Notes under the pieces: generated by a model
Told to the model about the DNA's origin: nothing
Databases searched by the model: none
Seen by the model: only the letters and a program-made list of their open reading frames with translations
In this document: piece after piece, positions 17,900 to 27,775 of the stretch
How positions within the stretch are numbered: position 1 is the first letter of the stretch
How the letters are laid out: each line of letters opens with the position of its first letter
Position numbers and translations under genes: made by a program
Assembly: GCA_035399845.1 (NCBI GenBank)
Contig: DAOPJV010000004.1
Location: 1-64,000, forward strand
DNA: 64,000 nucleotides
Reading direction: 5' to 3'
From: ECT2AJA-110-A sp035399845
GTDB taxonomy: Bacteria; Planctomycetota; Phycisphaerae; UBA1845; UTPLA1

Positions 17900-19501
17900 T
17901 TACGCCGCCGGATCATTGATACGACCCACGAAGAGAATCACCCCTGAGACTCGATCCCGGATCAGAAACAGGAAGGGCCGATCCGCGCGAAACTCCGGTG
18001 TAAACGGCAGCATGTCCACCCTCGGCGCGGCGGCGCCGACCGCCATCAATACCGCCGTCGCGGCGGCCGCCTCCGTGCCTTCCTCGTTCACCTGGACCCA
18101 CGCCTTGTGAAGCACGGCCCCGATGAACAGCTGCTCACGCGGAATCCGGCTCTGCGACATCCCGCTGAAATCGGCGCATCCCTGCAGGGGCGGGCTGACG
18201 AACGCTCGCTTCATCCCCATCGACTGAAGGGCGACTCCCATGTCCAGGCTCGATTCCACGTTGAATCGCGGGATGCGAACATGCGTCTCACGCCTTACCA
18301 GCTTCGCGAGCCATCCGTTGAGCGTCTCGGCGTCGAGCTTCGACTCAATGGCGGCCAGTCCGTCCGCGGTCCGCGGCGCCAGGATCGTCATCACGAGTTC
18401 GTCTCCCTTGTAAGGCAGCTCGATCATCGTGAATCCCGCGTCATCCGGATAGGTCGGAGGACGCGACCCCACCTCCGCGGGGATCTTCCTCGGCGTATCG
18501 AAAAAGGAGCCGTCACCGTTGAACGCGGCGTACGTCGTATCTGCGCGACTCGAATCCCGCATCATGTCGACCGTTCGCGTCACGCCATCCGCCTTCAGAA
18601 ATTCCTCGTCGCGCGTATCCCCCCGGTCGAAAGGCGTCGCCCACTGCCCAAGAAAGTAGATGGCGTTCGTGATCACGAGGCCCGTATCGGGAGAGAGCTT
18701 CCCCCTGGGAATCAGATCCCTGATCCGATTCGACGTGTGCTCCTCAACCCAGCCGTTGATCCGGCGTCGAGACGACTCCGTCGCCCCGCGGAAATCCAGC
18801 GGCGTTGCGCCGCCCGATTCATAGAATTGGTCAATCCGATCGGTATAGTTCGCCAGCAGCGGGAAACGCTGGTCCACCCACAGGGCGTTTGCGCTCGAAA
18901 GTTCGAAGCGATCCACCTGCGACAACAGGTCATTCAGCTCGCCCGCCAGCTCCCCCGATTTTCTCGCGGCGCGATTGGCCGCCTGCCAGTCACGACTCCG
19001 TTCCAGTTCCCGGGCCTCTCGATTCGAATCCTCGAGCTTCTTCTTCAGCGCATTGATCCGCTTCCGGATGTCGTCATTTCCAGCGCCCGCCGCCGCAATG
19101 AACCGACGGCGCATCGCTGCGAACCCCGCGTGAATCTCCGTCATGCGCGCATTGGGATCGCCGCCCGCCTCCGGATAGTCAAGCGTGCGCGCCATCTCCG
19201 AATACGTCTCGCCGCGCGCGCCCTCGGCTGTCATCGCCAGCGCCGCCGACACGGAATACGGCGACAGGAACAGATTCGAGTCTGACGACTCCGCCGCCAT
19301 TCGGCGATAGAGGGCCAACCCGAAGCTGTTGTTGGCCTGCACGGCCGCATTCCCGCTCCATTGTGCCTGCTCGTTCATGCGTTCCTTTCCGGACGCGGCG
19401 CGCTTCGGTTTACCCCGGCCTGCGGCGTTCGCAGTCTGCAGCGACAAGCAGACGGCGAGGATCGACAGCGTTCCCAGCGACAAGACGATTCGGCGATTCA
19501 T
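17900..19501 (-). CDS. Secreted serpin (serine protease inhibitor), 533 aa
   Basis: A signal peptide (RRIVLSLGTLSILAVCLSLQTANA) precedes a serpin fold: NSFGLALYRRM, NLFLSPYSVSAALAMTAEGARGET, FELSSANALWVDQRF, LVITNAIYFLGQWATPF and the C-terminal signature FRADRPFLFLIRDRVSGVILFVGRI. The reactive-centre hinge EEGTEAAAATAV has the small residues needed for loop insertion, so it is probably inhibitory. Counting from the hinge puts P1 near a Gly in AVGAAAP, suggesting an elastase- or subtilisin-like target. A charged helical insertion (about residues 120-185, KRINALKKKLEDSNREARELE) is unusual for serpins and is shared with the second serpin in the window. Shine-Dalgarno AAGGGA precedes the start. 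Confidence 0.92.
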   Translation of the reverse strand: MNRRIVLSLGTLSILAVCLSLQTANAAGRGKPKRAASGKERMNEQAQWSGNAAVQANNSFGLALYRRMAAESSDSNLFLSPYSVSAALAMTAEGARGETYSEMARTLDYPEAGGDPNARMTEIHAGFAAMRRRFIAAAGAGNDDIRKRINALKKKLEDSNREARELERSRDWQAANRAARKSGELAGELNDLLSQVDRFELSSANALWVDQRFPLLANYTDRIDQFYESGGATPLDFRGATESSRRRINGWVEEHTSNRIRDLIPRGKLSPDTGLVITNAIYFLGQWATPFDRGDTRDEEFLKADGVTRTVDMMRDSSRADTTYAAFNGDGSFFDTPRKIPAEVGSRPPTYPDDAGFTMIELPYKGDELVMTILAPRTADGLAAIESKLDAETLNGWLAKLVRRETHVRIPRFNVESSLDMGVALQSMGMKRAFVSPPLQGCADFSGMSQSRIPREQLFIGAVLHKAWVQVNEEGTEAAAATAVLMAVGAAAPRVDMLPFTPEFRADRPFLFLIRDRVSGVILFVGRINDPAA

Positions 19502-19696
19502 GACAGAGTCCCTTCTTCGGAGTAACGCCCGCCGACGGATCGCCCCCCGGCCGGAACGTCTGTCAGGCGAGGATTCGATCCTCCCGTGCGGCGCGCAGGG
19601 AGCCCCCTGCGATCAGACGTCGCAGCCGACAGAAAGTTCCCGGATTCCGACGTAATTGACAAAAAACGCCGACGCCGCGACGCCGACGCTCCCACG

Positions 19697-20869
19697 CTAC
19701 TTCGCCGTGAACCGGTATACCGACGTATGCGAGTACCGCTCATCGGGTCGCAGAATCGTCGATGGAAACGACGGCTGATTCGGCGAATCCGGATAGTGCT
19801 GCGGCTCCAGGCAGAAGCCGGTTCGATACAGGTAGGCGTGGCCGCCCTTGCCGACGTTGCTCCCGTCCAGGAAGTTGCCGGAGTAGAACTGGATTCCGGG
19901 CTCTGTCGTCTCGATCTCCAGCGTCCGGCCGCTCCTCGGTTCGTGAACGATCACGGCCGACCTCAGCTTGCCGTCCCATCGGCTCAGCACAAAGTTGTGG
20001 TCGTAGCCCGGACCGACCTTCAATTGCGCATCATCAACGCCGATGCGCTTCCCGATCGCCGTCGGCGTTCGAAAGTCGAAGGGCGTCCCATCGACAGACA
20101 TCATCTCCCCCGTCGGAATCAGGCCCTTGTCCACCGCCGTGATGTGATCGGCGCGAATCATCAGGTCGTGATTCAGGATCGCGCCGCTGTCGTGTCCGCC
20201 GAGATTGAAGTAGCTGTGGTTCGTGAGGTTGACCGGCGTCGCCTGGTCCGTCGTCGCCTCGAACTCGATCCGAAGCGCGTTGTCGTCCGAAAGCCAGTAG
20301 TGCATCGTCACGTCGAGATTGCCCGGATATCCGCCGGCGCCGTCGGGGCTCATGTGATGGAGCTTCAGCCCGACGGCCCCGTCACGAACGATCGCCTCGA
20401 CGTCCCACATGACTTTGTCAAAACCCTTCACGCCGCCATGAAGGTGGCACGGAATCCCGCCCGGCTCATTGTTCGTCTCAAGCGTGCAGGACTTTCCGTC
20501 GACCGTGAACCTGCCCCCGGCGATGCGGTTGCCGTAGCGACCGATCGCGGCGCCGAAATAGGGGTTGTTGGCGACATACGCGTCCAGCGTGTCATAGCCG
20601 AGCACGATGTCGGCGAATTTGCCGTTTCGATCGGGCGCCGTGAGCGAAACGATGATGCCACCGTAATCCGTCACCTTAATCGTCATCCCGGCCGCGTTCT
20701 TCAGCGTGTACAGATGCGCCGACTGGCCGTCCGGCAGACGCCCCCACGATTCCTTCGTTACGGATCCCAATGTCCCACCCTCACGTCCGTCGCCTTTGGC
20801 GACACCACTCGCCAGACCCATCACCAGCACAAGTCCCAGTCCGATTCCGCTCGGCGTCTTGCCACTCAT
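19697..20869 (-). CDS. galM: Secreted aldose 1-epimerase (galactose mutarotase), 390 aa
   Basis: Family motifs are clear: NRIAGGRFTVDG, PCHLHGGVKGFDKVMWDVE (His of the active site), NLTNHSYFNLGG (second catalytic His), PGYDHNFVLSR and the catalytic Glu in TTEPGIQFYSGNFLDG. It interconverts alpha and beta anomers of galactose or glucose. An N-terminal signal (GIGLGLVLVMGLASGVAKG) places it in the periplasm. The start at 20869 is preferred over an upstream in-frame extension because it opens this signal and is preceded by GAAGGGA. It is divergent from the Na+/solute symporter, which fits periplasmic sugar processing before uptake. A T-run downstream of a GC-rich stretch near 19665 may terminate it. 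Confidence 0.93.
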   Translation of the reverse strand: MSGKTPSGIGLGLVLVMGLASGVAKGDGREGGTLGSVTKESWGRLPDGQSAHLYTLKNAAGMTIKVTDYGGIIVSLTAPDRNGKFADIVLGYDTLDAYVANNPYFGAAIGRYGNRIAGGRFTVDGKSCTLETNNEPGGIPCHLHGGVKGFDKVMWDVEAIVRDGAVGLKLHHMSPDGAGGYPGNLDVTMHYWLSDDNALRIEFEATTDQATPVNLTNHSYFNLGGHDSGAILNHDLMIRADHITAVDKGLIPTGEMMSVDGTPFDFRTPTAIGKRIGVDDAQLKVGPGYDHNFVLSRWDGKLRSAVIVHEPRSGRTLEIETTEPGIQFYSGNFLDGSNVGKGGHAYLYRTGFCLEPQHYPDSPNQPSFPSTILRPDERYSHTSVYRFTAK

Positions 20870-21555
20870 AAGTCCATCCCTTCCGATGATCCCGACATCC
20901 ACACGGATTGATTCAGCGCGACAGTTCAGAGCCTCTTCGCATGAAACCCACGCTCGAAGTCCTGATCGACCTCCATCCGCATCGAACGGATGGCGCACAG
21001 TTGTCAGCGACAATGACAATTCACCGTGTTCGATCGGCCGCGTCAAGCAAGGGCGCCCGCCAAATTCCCCCATCGCCCGTCCGAACGCGTCACAAACGCG
21101 AACGGCTTGGACATGACCCGCAAAAATAGGACAGGAACGACGAGACAGGCGTCCGGGGCGATGACGACGCCGGGACTGTCAGCGCCGCGGCGACGCCCGA
21201 ACGTCGATCGTGGCGCGACGCCCCGCTCCGAACGCAACGCAACGTCCGGCCACACGCCGGCGCCGGCCCGCTTTTCGGACGGAGGGCGCGCGTACGCGGC
21301 GTCGGCGCAGACCGCAGCGCCCCCGCGCCGGAACATCGAGAAGATCTCACGCGTTGACACGGAATCCCATTTCGTCACGCGTCGCCGACCTCGATGCGGG
21401 TTGTGAAACTGTACCATTCGCCCCGCATGGAAATGACGAGATCATGTCTCAGCGTCGCCTTGTCGACATCGCGACGGAGTGCGACAATCCTCGACATCGG
21501 CCTCAGGAAGACAGGTGGGCAAGGCCGACACAACCGCATTCGTAAGGATCAAATC
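20870..21555. other. Long divergent intergenic region, no gene seen
   Basis: These 686 bp lie between galM and the symporter. Reading frames on both strands are arginine/proline-rich compositional shadows without ribosome-binding sites. The Shine-Dalgarno for the symporter (AAGGA, 21544-21548) is at the right edge. No convincing promoter or operator palindrome was found. Confidence 0.5.
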
Positions 21556-23634
21556 ATGGAGTTGATGGGCGCTATCGACATCGTCGTATTCCTGCTGCTG
21601 GCGATCCTCGTCATCGGCTTCGGTCTCTGGGCCAGCCGTGGTGAGGAAACCCACAGCGAACACGGCGCACAGGACTACTTTCTCGCCGGCCGCAAGCTCA
21701 CCTGGTGGCTCGTCGGCTTCTCCCTCATCGCCGCCAACATCTCGACCGAGCAGTTCGTCGGCATGAGCGGCAACGCCGCCGACTGGCTCGGCATGGCCAT
21801 CGCCAGCTACGAGTGGATGGCCGCCGTTACGCTCGTCGTTGTCGCCTTCGTCTTCCTTCCGAAGTTCCTGAAGAGCGGTATCTACACGATTCCGGAATTC
21901 CTCGAGTACCGATACAACACCTTCGCCCGCACGGTCATGGCGATTGTGACGCTCATCATCCTCGTCGGCGTTCCCACGGCCTCGGTCATCTACTCGGGCG
22001 CGAAAGTCATCACAGTCAACTTCCAGGGCGCCTATATTGGTCCCGTCGATTTTGGAGACATCACGCTCGCGTGCTGGATCATCGGAACCGTCGCGGCGCT
22101 GTACGTGTTCGCCGGTGGACTGAAGGCCTGCGCCTGGACCGACCTCATGTGGGGATCAGGCCTGATCCTGGGCGGTGGCGTCATCGCCTACTACGCCATG
22201 TCGATGCTTGGCAGCGCCGATCCGCACACTCTCGTCGCCACGGCGGCGGACAAGAGTGTGACGCCCGAGGACATTGCAGGCGTCGGCGCCGTTGGCCGAT
22301 TCGTGCAGCTCAACTCCGGGGCGTTACCCGAAGGCAAGCTGCACATGATCCGCGGCGCCGAGGACCCGCTGATCCCGTGGACGGCCCTCGTCATCGGCAT
22401 GTCGATTCCCAACTTCTTCTACTGGGGCCTGAATCAGTACATCACGCAGCGCACGCTCGGCTCGAAAAGCCTGGCGGAAGGCCAGAAGGGCGTCGTCTTC
22501 GCCGCATTTCTCAAGCTGATTATCCCGTTCGTGGTCGTGATCCCCGGAATCCTCGCATTCAACCTCTTCAGCGGCGATCTCAAGGAAGACGCGGTGGGCC
22601 TGAATGCGATGGTGATCTCCGAACACACGCCGGAGCTCTACGGTTCGCTGTCTGACAGCATCAAGCCGAACGACGAAACGCGCAACAGGAAGGTGCTGGA
22701 CACGATCAGCGAACATCTCAGGGCGAACCACACGGACCAGCGCCTGCTCTACGTCTTCGATGCGAAATTCGCCGCCCTGCATCCGGGCGATACGGCCAGG
22801 ATTCTTCAGTACAACGTCAACGTGGCGCCGACTCAATCCGGCGACCTGGGCGCCGCGCCGCTCGACGACGCCATCGCCATGTGGGAGTACAACGGAAAAC
22901 TCCTGGACGCCTGCGGCAATGAGTTCGAAACAAAGAAACTGGCGACTTATGACTACGACGCCGCGTTCCCCACGCTGATTCGAAAACTGCTGCCGATCAA
23001 CTGGGGCCTCAAGGGATTCGTGCTCGTCGCGATCTTCGGCGCCGTTGTCAGTTCGCTGGCGTCGATGCTGAACTCCGCCTCGACCATCGCCACGATGGAC
23101 ATCTACAACAAGATCCGCAAGGACGCGACGCAATATGAACTCGTCACGGCCGGCCGCGTCTTCGTGATCGTCTTTGTCCTCATCGCAATGATCATCGCGC
23201 CGATGCTCAGCAATCCCGCCTTTGGTGGAATCTTCACCTTCATCCAGGAATTCCAGGGCTTCATCTCCCCCGGTATTCTCACGATCTTCCTCTTCGGTCT
23301 GCTCGTCCATCGGGCGCCGCGATACATCGGAACCGTCGGGCTGTTGCTCAACCCAGTCCTCTACGGTCTCTTCAAGTTCAGCCCCAGGCTCCTGGGCGAG
23401 CACAACCCCGACTTCCTCAAGTCCATCGCGGAATGGTCCTTCCTCAACCGAATGGCCCTCTGCTTCGGTATTCTCATCGCCGTCCTGTCGGCGCTGACGC
23501 TGGCAACGCCGCTGGCCAGGCCGGTCGACCTGCCGGTCAACCCGCAGATGGACATCACGCCCTCCAGGGGCGCCAAGGTCTTCGGTATCGTCATCTGCGT
23601 CGCAACCGTCGCGCTCTACATCGTGTTCTGGTAA
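21556..23634 (+). CDS. Sodium:solute symporter family protein (SglT-like), 692 aa
   Basis: The N-terminal helix and DYFLAGRKLTWWLVGFSLIAANISTEQFVGMSG are typical of the SSS family, with NxSTEQ/GxSG sugar-cotransporter features and the motif WGLNQYITQRTLGSKSLAEGQKGVV. About 14 hydrophobic helices are visible. Between the helices near residues 340 and 480 is a soluble loop of about 130 residues (DSIKPNDETRNRKVL to YDYDAAFPTLI), longer than in most members. By family knowledge and its divergent pairing with galM, it probably imports a hexose with Na+. The start at 21556 is chosen because AAGGA lies 7 nt upstream and the first helix follows directly. Confidence 0.9.
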   Translation: MELMGAIDIVVFLLLAILVIGFGLWASRGEETHSEHGAQDYFLAGRKLTWWLVGFSLIAANISTEQFVGMSGNAADWLGMAIASYEWMAAVTLVVVAFVFLPKFLKSGIYTIPEFLEYRYNTFARTVMAIVTLIILVGVPTASVIYSGAKVITVNFQGAYIGPVDFGDITLACWIIGTVAALYVFAGGLKACAWTDLMWGSGLILGGGVIAYYAMSMLGSADPHTLVATAADKSVTPEDIAGVGAVGRFVQLNSGALPEGKLHMIRGAEDPLIPWTALVIGMSIPNFFYWGLNQYITQRTLGSKSLAEGQKGVVFAAFLKLIIPFVVVIPGILAFNLFSGDLKEDAVGLNAMVISEHTPELYGSLSDSIKPNDETRNRKVLDTISEHLRANHTDQRLLYVFDAKFAALHPGDTARILQYNVNVAPTQSGDLGAAPLDDAIAMWEYNGKLLDACGNEFETKKLATYDYDAAFPTLIRKLLPINWGLKGFVLVAIFGAVVSSLASMLNSASTIATMDIYNKIRKDATQYELVTAGRVFVIVFVLIAMIIAPMLSNPAFGGIFTFIQEFQGFISPGILTIFLFGLLVHRAPRYIGTVGLLLNPVLYGLFKFSPRLLGEHNPDFLKSIAEWSFLNRMALCFGILIAVLSALTLATPLARPVDLPVNPQMDITPSRGAKVFGIVICVATVALYIVFW

Positions 23635-23671
23635 TTCAGCGCCGGACGACGTGAAACTCAGCCAGGAAAAG

Positions 23672-23703
23672 AGGCGCCGCACTCTCAGGAGCGCGGCGCC
23701 TTT
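23672..23703 (+). terminator. Possible terminator after the symporter gene
   Basis: GGCGCCGC and GCGGCGCC form an 8-bp stem about 37 bp after the stop codon, followed by only T3. The weak T-tract makes it a likely but incomplete intrinsic terminator; it could serve both converging genes. Confidence 0.5.
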
Positions 23704-23778
23704 GCCTGCGCCAACTGTCGCGACGCGACCTGTTTCAAACGCGACGATCTTTGGCCGCGCCCGACTTCGAACGACGGC

Positions 23779-25776
23779 CTACTGCGACACCAGCAGCCCG
23801 ATGAACGCCTGCACGTCCGCGTCGTTCACGCCGCCGCCCGTCACAATGTCCGCACAATCGCAGTCTCCGTAGCTCGATTCGCCGTCGAGATAGCACTCGA
23901 CAAACGACGTGATATCCCAGCCGTTGACGACGTGATCGCCGTTCACGTCACCCGCCGTCGTTGCACAGGGAAAGAACGGCAGACAGTTCGTCGGAAACGC
24001 CACGCCCTGGTTGGTATAGTTCCCCCAGATCGCCTGCGGCGCGTTGTTGCAGAACGTCACGGTCTGCAGCGTCGGCAGCGCGCCGTCGTGAGCGAACACG
24101 CCGCCGCCCAGGAAACCGCCGGGCAGTTGGGCGTCGCGAATGATGCACTGGCGGATCAACGGCGTCCCCGCCGTCACCTCCACGCATCCGCCGGCGTTCG
24201 AATACACAACGCCGCCCGAGGCCCCGCGTATCGTGAAGCCGTGCAGCGTGCCGCGATCCATTGCAACGCCGGACGTCCCCAGGCCCGTCACGTCGATCTC
24301 CGTCACGCCGACACCGTTGCTGCTGCGCAGCGTGATGTTCCTGCCGCGCATGTCCACGCCTTCGTAATAGGAGCCGGGCGCGACGACGATCGTGTCGCCG
24401 TCGACCGCCTCGCGCACAGCGTCACGAATCGACTTGTAGTAAACACCCTGTGTCGTGTTGTGCACCGCCTCACACTGGTCCGGCACGCCGGTCCCGTTGG
24501 CGTCCATCGACCAGCCCATCGCGATTTCGACGTCGTCGCACTCGCCGTTGTGATTGCAGTCCTGCCCCGGATTCACCGGGGCTGTGTAGCAACTGTAGAT
24601 CGGGGCCCCGGGGCCGATGATCTGGTTCGTCGCCTGTTCTCCAAACGTCGTCGGCGCCCCCAATGCCGAGTTCATGATGTCGCATCCGGGCGTGCCGTTG
24701 CAGTGCCCCGCCCCCCAGTTGTGGCCCGCCTCGTGCGACAGCAGCCCCGCGTTCCTCACGAGATTGCCGCTGTTCATCTGATCGATGCCGTAGGCCGACG
24801 TCGGACTGCAGATGACACCCACGACGGCCAGACCGATGACGCTGCCGACGAAGTTGCGTCCGGAGAACATGTGCGTCAGCCGCCGATTCACGCCCGGCAG
24901 ATTGGCGTTGTACCAGTTCTTGAACGCCTCCAGCAGGATGTTGTGGTCGACCTCGCCGTTGACGTCCGGCACAACGATAAACGCGTTGCCGCCGCTCCAG
25001 ATGTCCACCCGGATCAGCTCGTAGGTGATGCCGAGCTCTTCCTCGTAGATGTAGGTCATCGCGTTGACGACCGTTTCCATCGCGTTCGTCGTCGCCGTGA
25101 TGCTCGCCCCCTGGTACTGGTAGTATTCGTGGTCAGCCAGCAGCGCGAGGTTGGCCACGATCGGCTCGCAGCTCGTGTTCGAACCGCGCGGCGCACCGCC
25201 CGGCGTCGCCCCCGCGGCGATGTCCATCGTCCCGCAGTCGCCGAACTGTTCCAGCGACGCGTCCGCCGCATAGACCACATGCGCGGACACATCCCCCGCC
25301 ATGCCGAATTCACTCGCCAGCTGAATCGCCCAGACTTCGCCGCGATCGTCGCGCAGCATCGCCGTGACCTGGCCGCCCACAATCGACGCGGCGACGCGCG
25401 TGGATGCGTCGAACCCGATCGTTCCGCGATAGGTGTTCGGCGCCGGCGCCTCGACGGACGAAGGGTTCCCGTCAGCGTCGTAAGTGACGAGCTCGAATCC
25501 CGCCGCACGAATCGAATAGGGACGCAGATTCAGCGTCACGTTGCGATCGCCGAGACGCACATCCAGCGTCACGTCGCCGTCGGCGTCCCACGTCGGCGCC
25601 AGATCCTGGACATCGTGTGAGATTTGGGATGGCGATTCCGGCGTCGCCGCCACGGCCGGCGTGACATCCAATGAAACGGAAGTATCACTCGGCCGGTTCT
25701 TCTCCGCCGACATCGCAAACTGACAGGCTGAAAACGTAAGACAAACCGCAAGGCGGGAGGCAAACTGCAACGACAT
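23779..25776 (-). CDS. Secreted reprolysin-like zinc metalloprotease with dockerin-like tail, 665 aa
   Basis: A signal peptide (about residues 1-24) leads to a propeptide-like region (about 30-190), a metzincin catalytic domain containing LSHEAGHNWGAGHC (HExxHxxGxxH near residue 345, with a following CDIMNSALG Met-turn), and a short right-handed beta-helix region (IRDAVREAVDGDTIVVAPGSYYEGVDM). The C-terminus is a dockerin-like calcium-binding repeat (GDVNGDHVVNGWDITSFVECYLDG and DIVTGGGVNDADVQAFIGLLV). It should cleave extracellular protein. The start at 25776 is favoured by GGTGGAG 8 nt upstream; the longer in-frame N-terminus has no signal-like features. It lies between two serpins, possible inhibitors of other proteases, since serpins do not usually block metalloproteases. 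Confidence 0.9.
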   Translation of the reverse strand: MSLQFASRLAVCLTFSACQFAMSAEKNRPSDTSVSLDVTPAVAATPESPSQISHDVQDLAPTWDADGDVTLDVRLGDRNVTLNLRPYSIRAAGFELVTYDADGNPSSVEAPAPNTYRGTIGFDASTRVAASIVGGQVTAMLRDDRGEVWAIQLASEFGMAGDVSAHVVYAADASLEQFGDCGTMDIAAGATPGGAPRGSNTSCEPIVANLALLADHEYYQYQGASITATTNAMETVVNAMTYIYEEELGITYELIRVDIWSGGNAFIVVPDVNGEVDHNILLEAFKNWYNANLPGVNRRLTHMFSGRNFVGSVIGLAVVGVICSPTSAYGIDQMNSGNLVRNAGLLSHEAGHNWGAGHCNGTPGCDIMNSALGAPTTFGEQATNQIIGPGAPIYSCYTAPVNPGQDCNHNGECDDVEIAMGWSMDANGTGVPDQCEAVHNTTQGVYYKSIRDAVREAVDGDTIVVAPGSYYEGVDMRGRNITLRSSNGVGVTEIDVTGLGTSGVAMDRGTLHGFTIRGASGGVVYSNAGGCVEVTAGTPLIRQCIIRDAQLPGGFLGGGVFAHDGALPTLQTVTFCNNAPQAIWGNYTNQGVAFPTNCLPFFPCATTAGDVNGDHVVNGWDITSFVECYLDGESSYGDCDCADIVTGGGVNDADVQAFIGLLVSQ

Positions 25777-26038
25777 TCGAGTCTCCACCAGATCCGGCGC
25801 AGCGTGCTCGTTCCACCCACTGGCAAACACCTTACGCCCCGTCTTCAGTGTAGAGATTCGGCGCTGTCCAAACCACTTCCGGATGCAGCGCAATACGCGA
25901 TTTGGTTCGAGTATTCGCTCCCTTATGGGGCGCGAACGACGAGAATTGAATCAGGAGGTACGAAAAGCAACGATCGTCCAACAACGTGGACGATCGAAGC
26001 GCTCATCGGCCGATCATCAAACGGACGGCGACTCGGAG

Positions 26039-26203
26039 TCAGAGCTTCAGGTCCGCGACCGCGAACAGCGCCACGCCCCCGGCGACAAGCGCCGCCCCGG
26101 GACGGTACGCGCCGCTCATACAGACAATCGCGCCCGCACCGAGCAACACCAGCGCCACGCCGTATCGACACCAGGCCGGCAGATCGAGCCACCAGTCAAG
26201 CAT
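26039..26203 (-). CDS. Small membrane protein, 54 aa
   Basis: The ORF begins MLDWWLDLPAWCRYG and contains two short hydrophobic helices (VALVLLGAGAIVCMSG, GAALVAGGVALFAVADL). It is preceded by GGGAGGATCTCC, a strong Shine-Dalgarno 6 nt before the ATG. No family is recognised. It lies between the metalloprotease and serpin 2 on the same strand and may be expressed with them. Support comes from the ribosome-binding site, length and clean hydrophobic pattern, not from homology. Confidence 0.65.
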   Translation of the reverse strand: MLDWWLDLPAWCRYGVALVLLGAGAIVCMSGAYRPGAALVAGGVALFAVADLKL

Positions 26204-26299
26204 GGAGATCCTCCCTTCGAGCCCGAATCATCGCGCGAACAGTTGGCGATTGTCAATCCATCGGATGACACGCCGTCACGCCATCCCGCCTGCGCGATA

Positions 26300-27775
26300 T
26301 CACGGCCTCGTGATGCGACCGGCAAACAGAATGACGCCCGACGCCGTGTCGCGAATCAACAGAAGAAAAGGTCGATCGGCTCGAAACGTCGGCGCAAACG
26401 GGACACGCTCAGGCCCGCTGCCGCAACCAGCAAACAAGGCGACACCTGATGCCGCGGCGGCGACCGTCCCCTCCTCCGTCACTTCCAGGACCGCCTTGTG
26501 GACGACGGCGCCCACAAACATCTTGTCTTCCGGATCGTCGGAAACGCATATCCCCGAGAAATCCGCGCCGCCCTCCGCGTCAGGCCTGACGAAAGCCCGC
26601 CGCATGCCCATCGCACGCAATGCCCCGTTAAGGGAATACTGCGAGGCGAGCTCAAATCGCGGCAGAAAGACACGGACCTGTCGCGACGCGAGTTTCGAAA
26701 GCCACGCATCGAGCGATTCAGGATTCAGTCGTCCCTCCAGACTGGGAAGTCCATCGGGCGATCGCGGCGCGAGGATCGTCATCGCGAGCCGCCCGCCTTT
26801 GTACGGTAACTCCGCAATCGCGAAGCCATCATCGCCCGGGTAGTTCGACGCGCTGTCGCGCTGTCTCGACGGAACATCCAAAGGCGTATCGAAGAGGGAG
26901 CCATCGCCATTGAACGCGGCGTACCTGGCGGGACGTGCAGACATGTCGCCCATCAGCTTCACACGGACCCTGCTGTGATCGGCAAGCGTGAAGTCCGCCT
27001 CCTCCGTCGCCTCCTTCCAGAACGGTATCTCCCACTCACCCCGAAAATAGACAGCGTTCGTGAGGATGAGCCGCGTCAGGGGTGTGATTGCGGAGGCGTC
27101 GAGAAAATCACGAATCCGATGCTTCGTCCCCGCCTCGACCCACTCGTTGATCTCCCGCACTGCGTCGGCGGCACGATCGACGAAATCGACGGACTTCGCA
27201 CAGTCGTCGCCGTAACAGCGCCGCATGGTGTCGAGGTACGACGCCAACGGCGAGAACCGTCGATCGATCCACAACGCGTTCGACGCCAGCAACTCAAAAC
27301 AGTCAACGCCCTGCTCAAGCGTCTCAAGGGCCTGCGAATCCTGAAAATGCCGGCGAGCGACCGCCTGGTATTCGCGTCGATTTCCCCCGCCGAGGAGCGA
27401 CGCCAGGTTCGCCTTTGCCGCCTCCACATCCGCGCGAAGCGCCGCGATCCGTTCGCGCGTCGCGTCGTCCGCTGGCCCCGCCGCCGAACGAAGTCGCTCC
27501 ACCAATGCCGCATGTCCCGCGTGAACCGAATCCGCGACGCGATCGTTCGCGTCGCTTGACGCCGACAATCTCAGAGTTCGCAACATCTCCTCCGCCGTCT
27601 CACCACGGGCGCCCTCCGCCAGCATCGTCAGAACGATCGCGATCGACCAGGGAGAGAAGAAGACACTGCCGCCGGTCGATTCGCCGACCAGCAGGCGATA
27701 CAAGTCCAGACCGAAGGCGTTACACGCCTGCGCCACAATCCGAACGTCATTTGCTTCCACTTCGAATCTGTCCAT
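26300..27775 (-). CDS. Second serpin, probably without signal peptide, 491 aa
   Basis: Serpin motifs are NAFGLDLYRLLVGES, VFFSPWSIAIVLTMLAEGARGETAEEML, FELLASNALWIDRRF, LILTNAVYFRGEWEIPFW and FRADRPFLLLIRDTASGVILFAGRI. The reactive-centre hinge EEGTVAAAASGV is intact; the predicted P1 region is FAGCGSG, again small residues. A charged helical insertion (DVEAAKANLASLLGGG to FQDSQALETLEQ) occupies the same place as in the first serpin. The start at 27775 begins directly with folded sequence; an upstream extension of 46 residues is possible but unlike a signal peptide. If correct, this serpin is cytoplasmic or non-classically exported, unlike its secreted paralogue. Confidence 0.88.
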   Translation of the reverse strand: MDRFEVEANDVRIVAQACNAFGLDLYRLLVGESTGGSVFFSPWSIAIVLTMLAEGARGETAEEMLRTLRLSASSDANDRVADSVHAGHAALVERLRSAAGPADDATRERIAALRADVEAAKANLASLLGGGNRREYQAVARRHFQDSQALETLEQGVDCFELLASNALWIDRRFSPLASYLDTMRRCYGDDCAKSVDFVDRAADAVREINEWVEAGTKHRIRDFLDASAITPLTRLILTNAVYFRGEWEIPFWKEATEEADFTLADHSRVRVKLMGDMSARPARYAAFNGDGSLFDTPLDVPSRQRDSASNYPGDDGFAIAELPYKGGRLAMTILAPRSPDGLPSLEGRLNPESLDAWLSKLASRQVRVFLPRFELASQYSLNGALRAMGMRRAFVRPDAEGGADFSGICVSDDPEDKMFVGAVVHKAVLEVTEEGTVAAAASGVALFAGCGSGPERVPFAPTFRADRPFLLLIRDTASGVILFAGRITRP

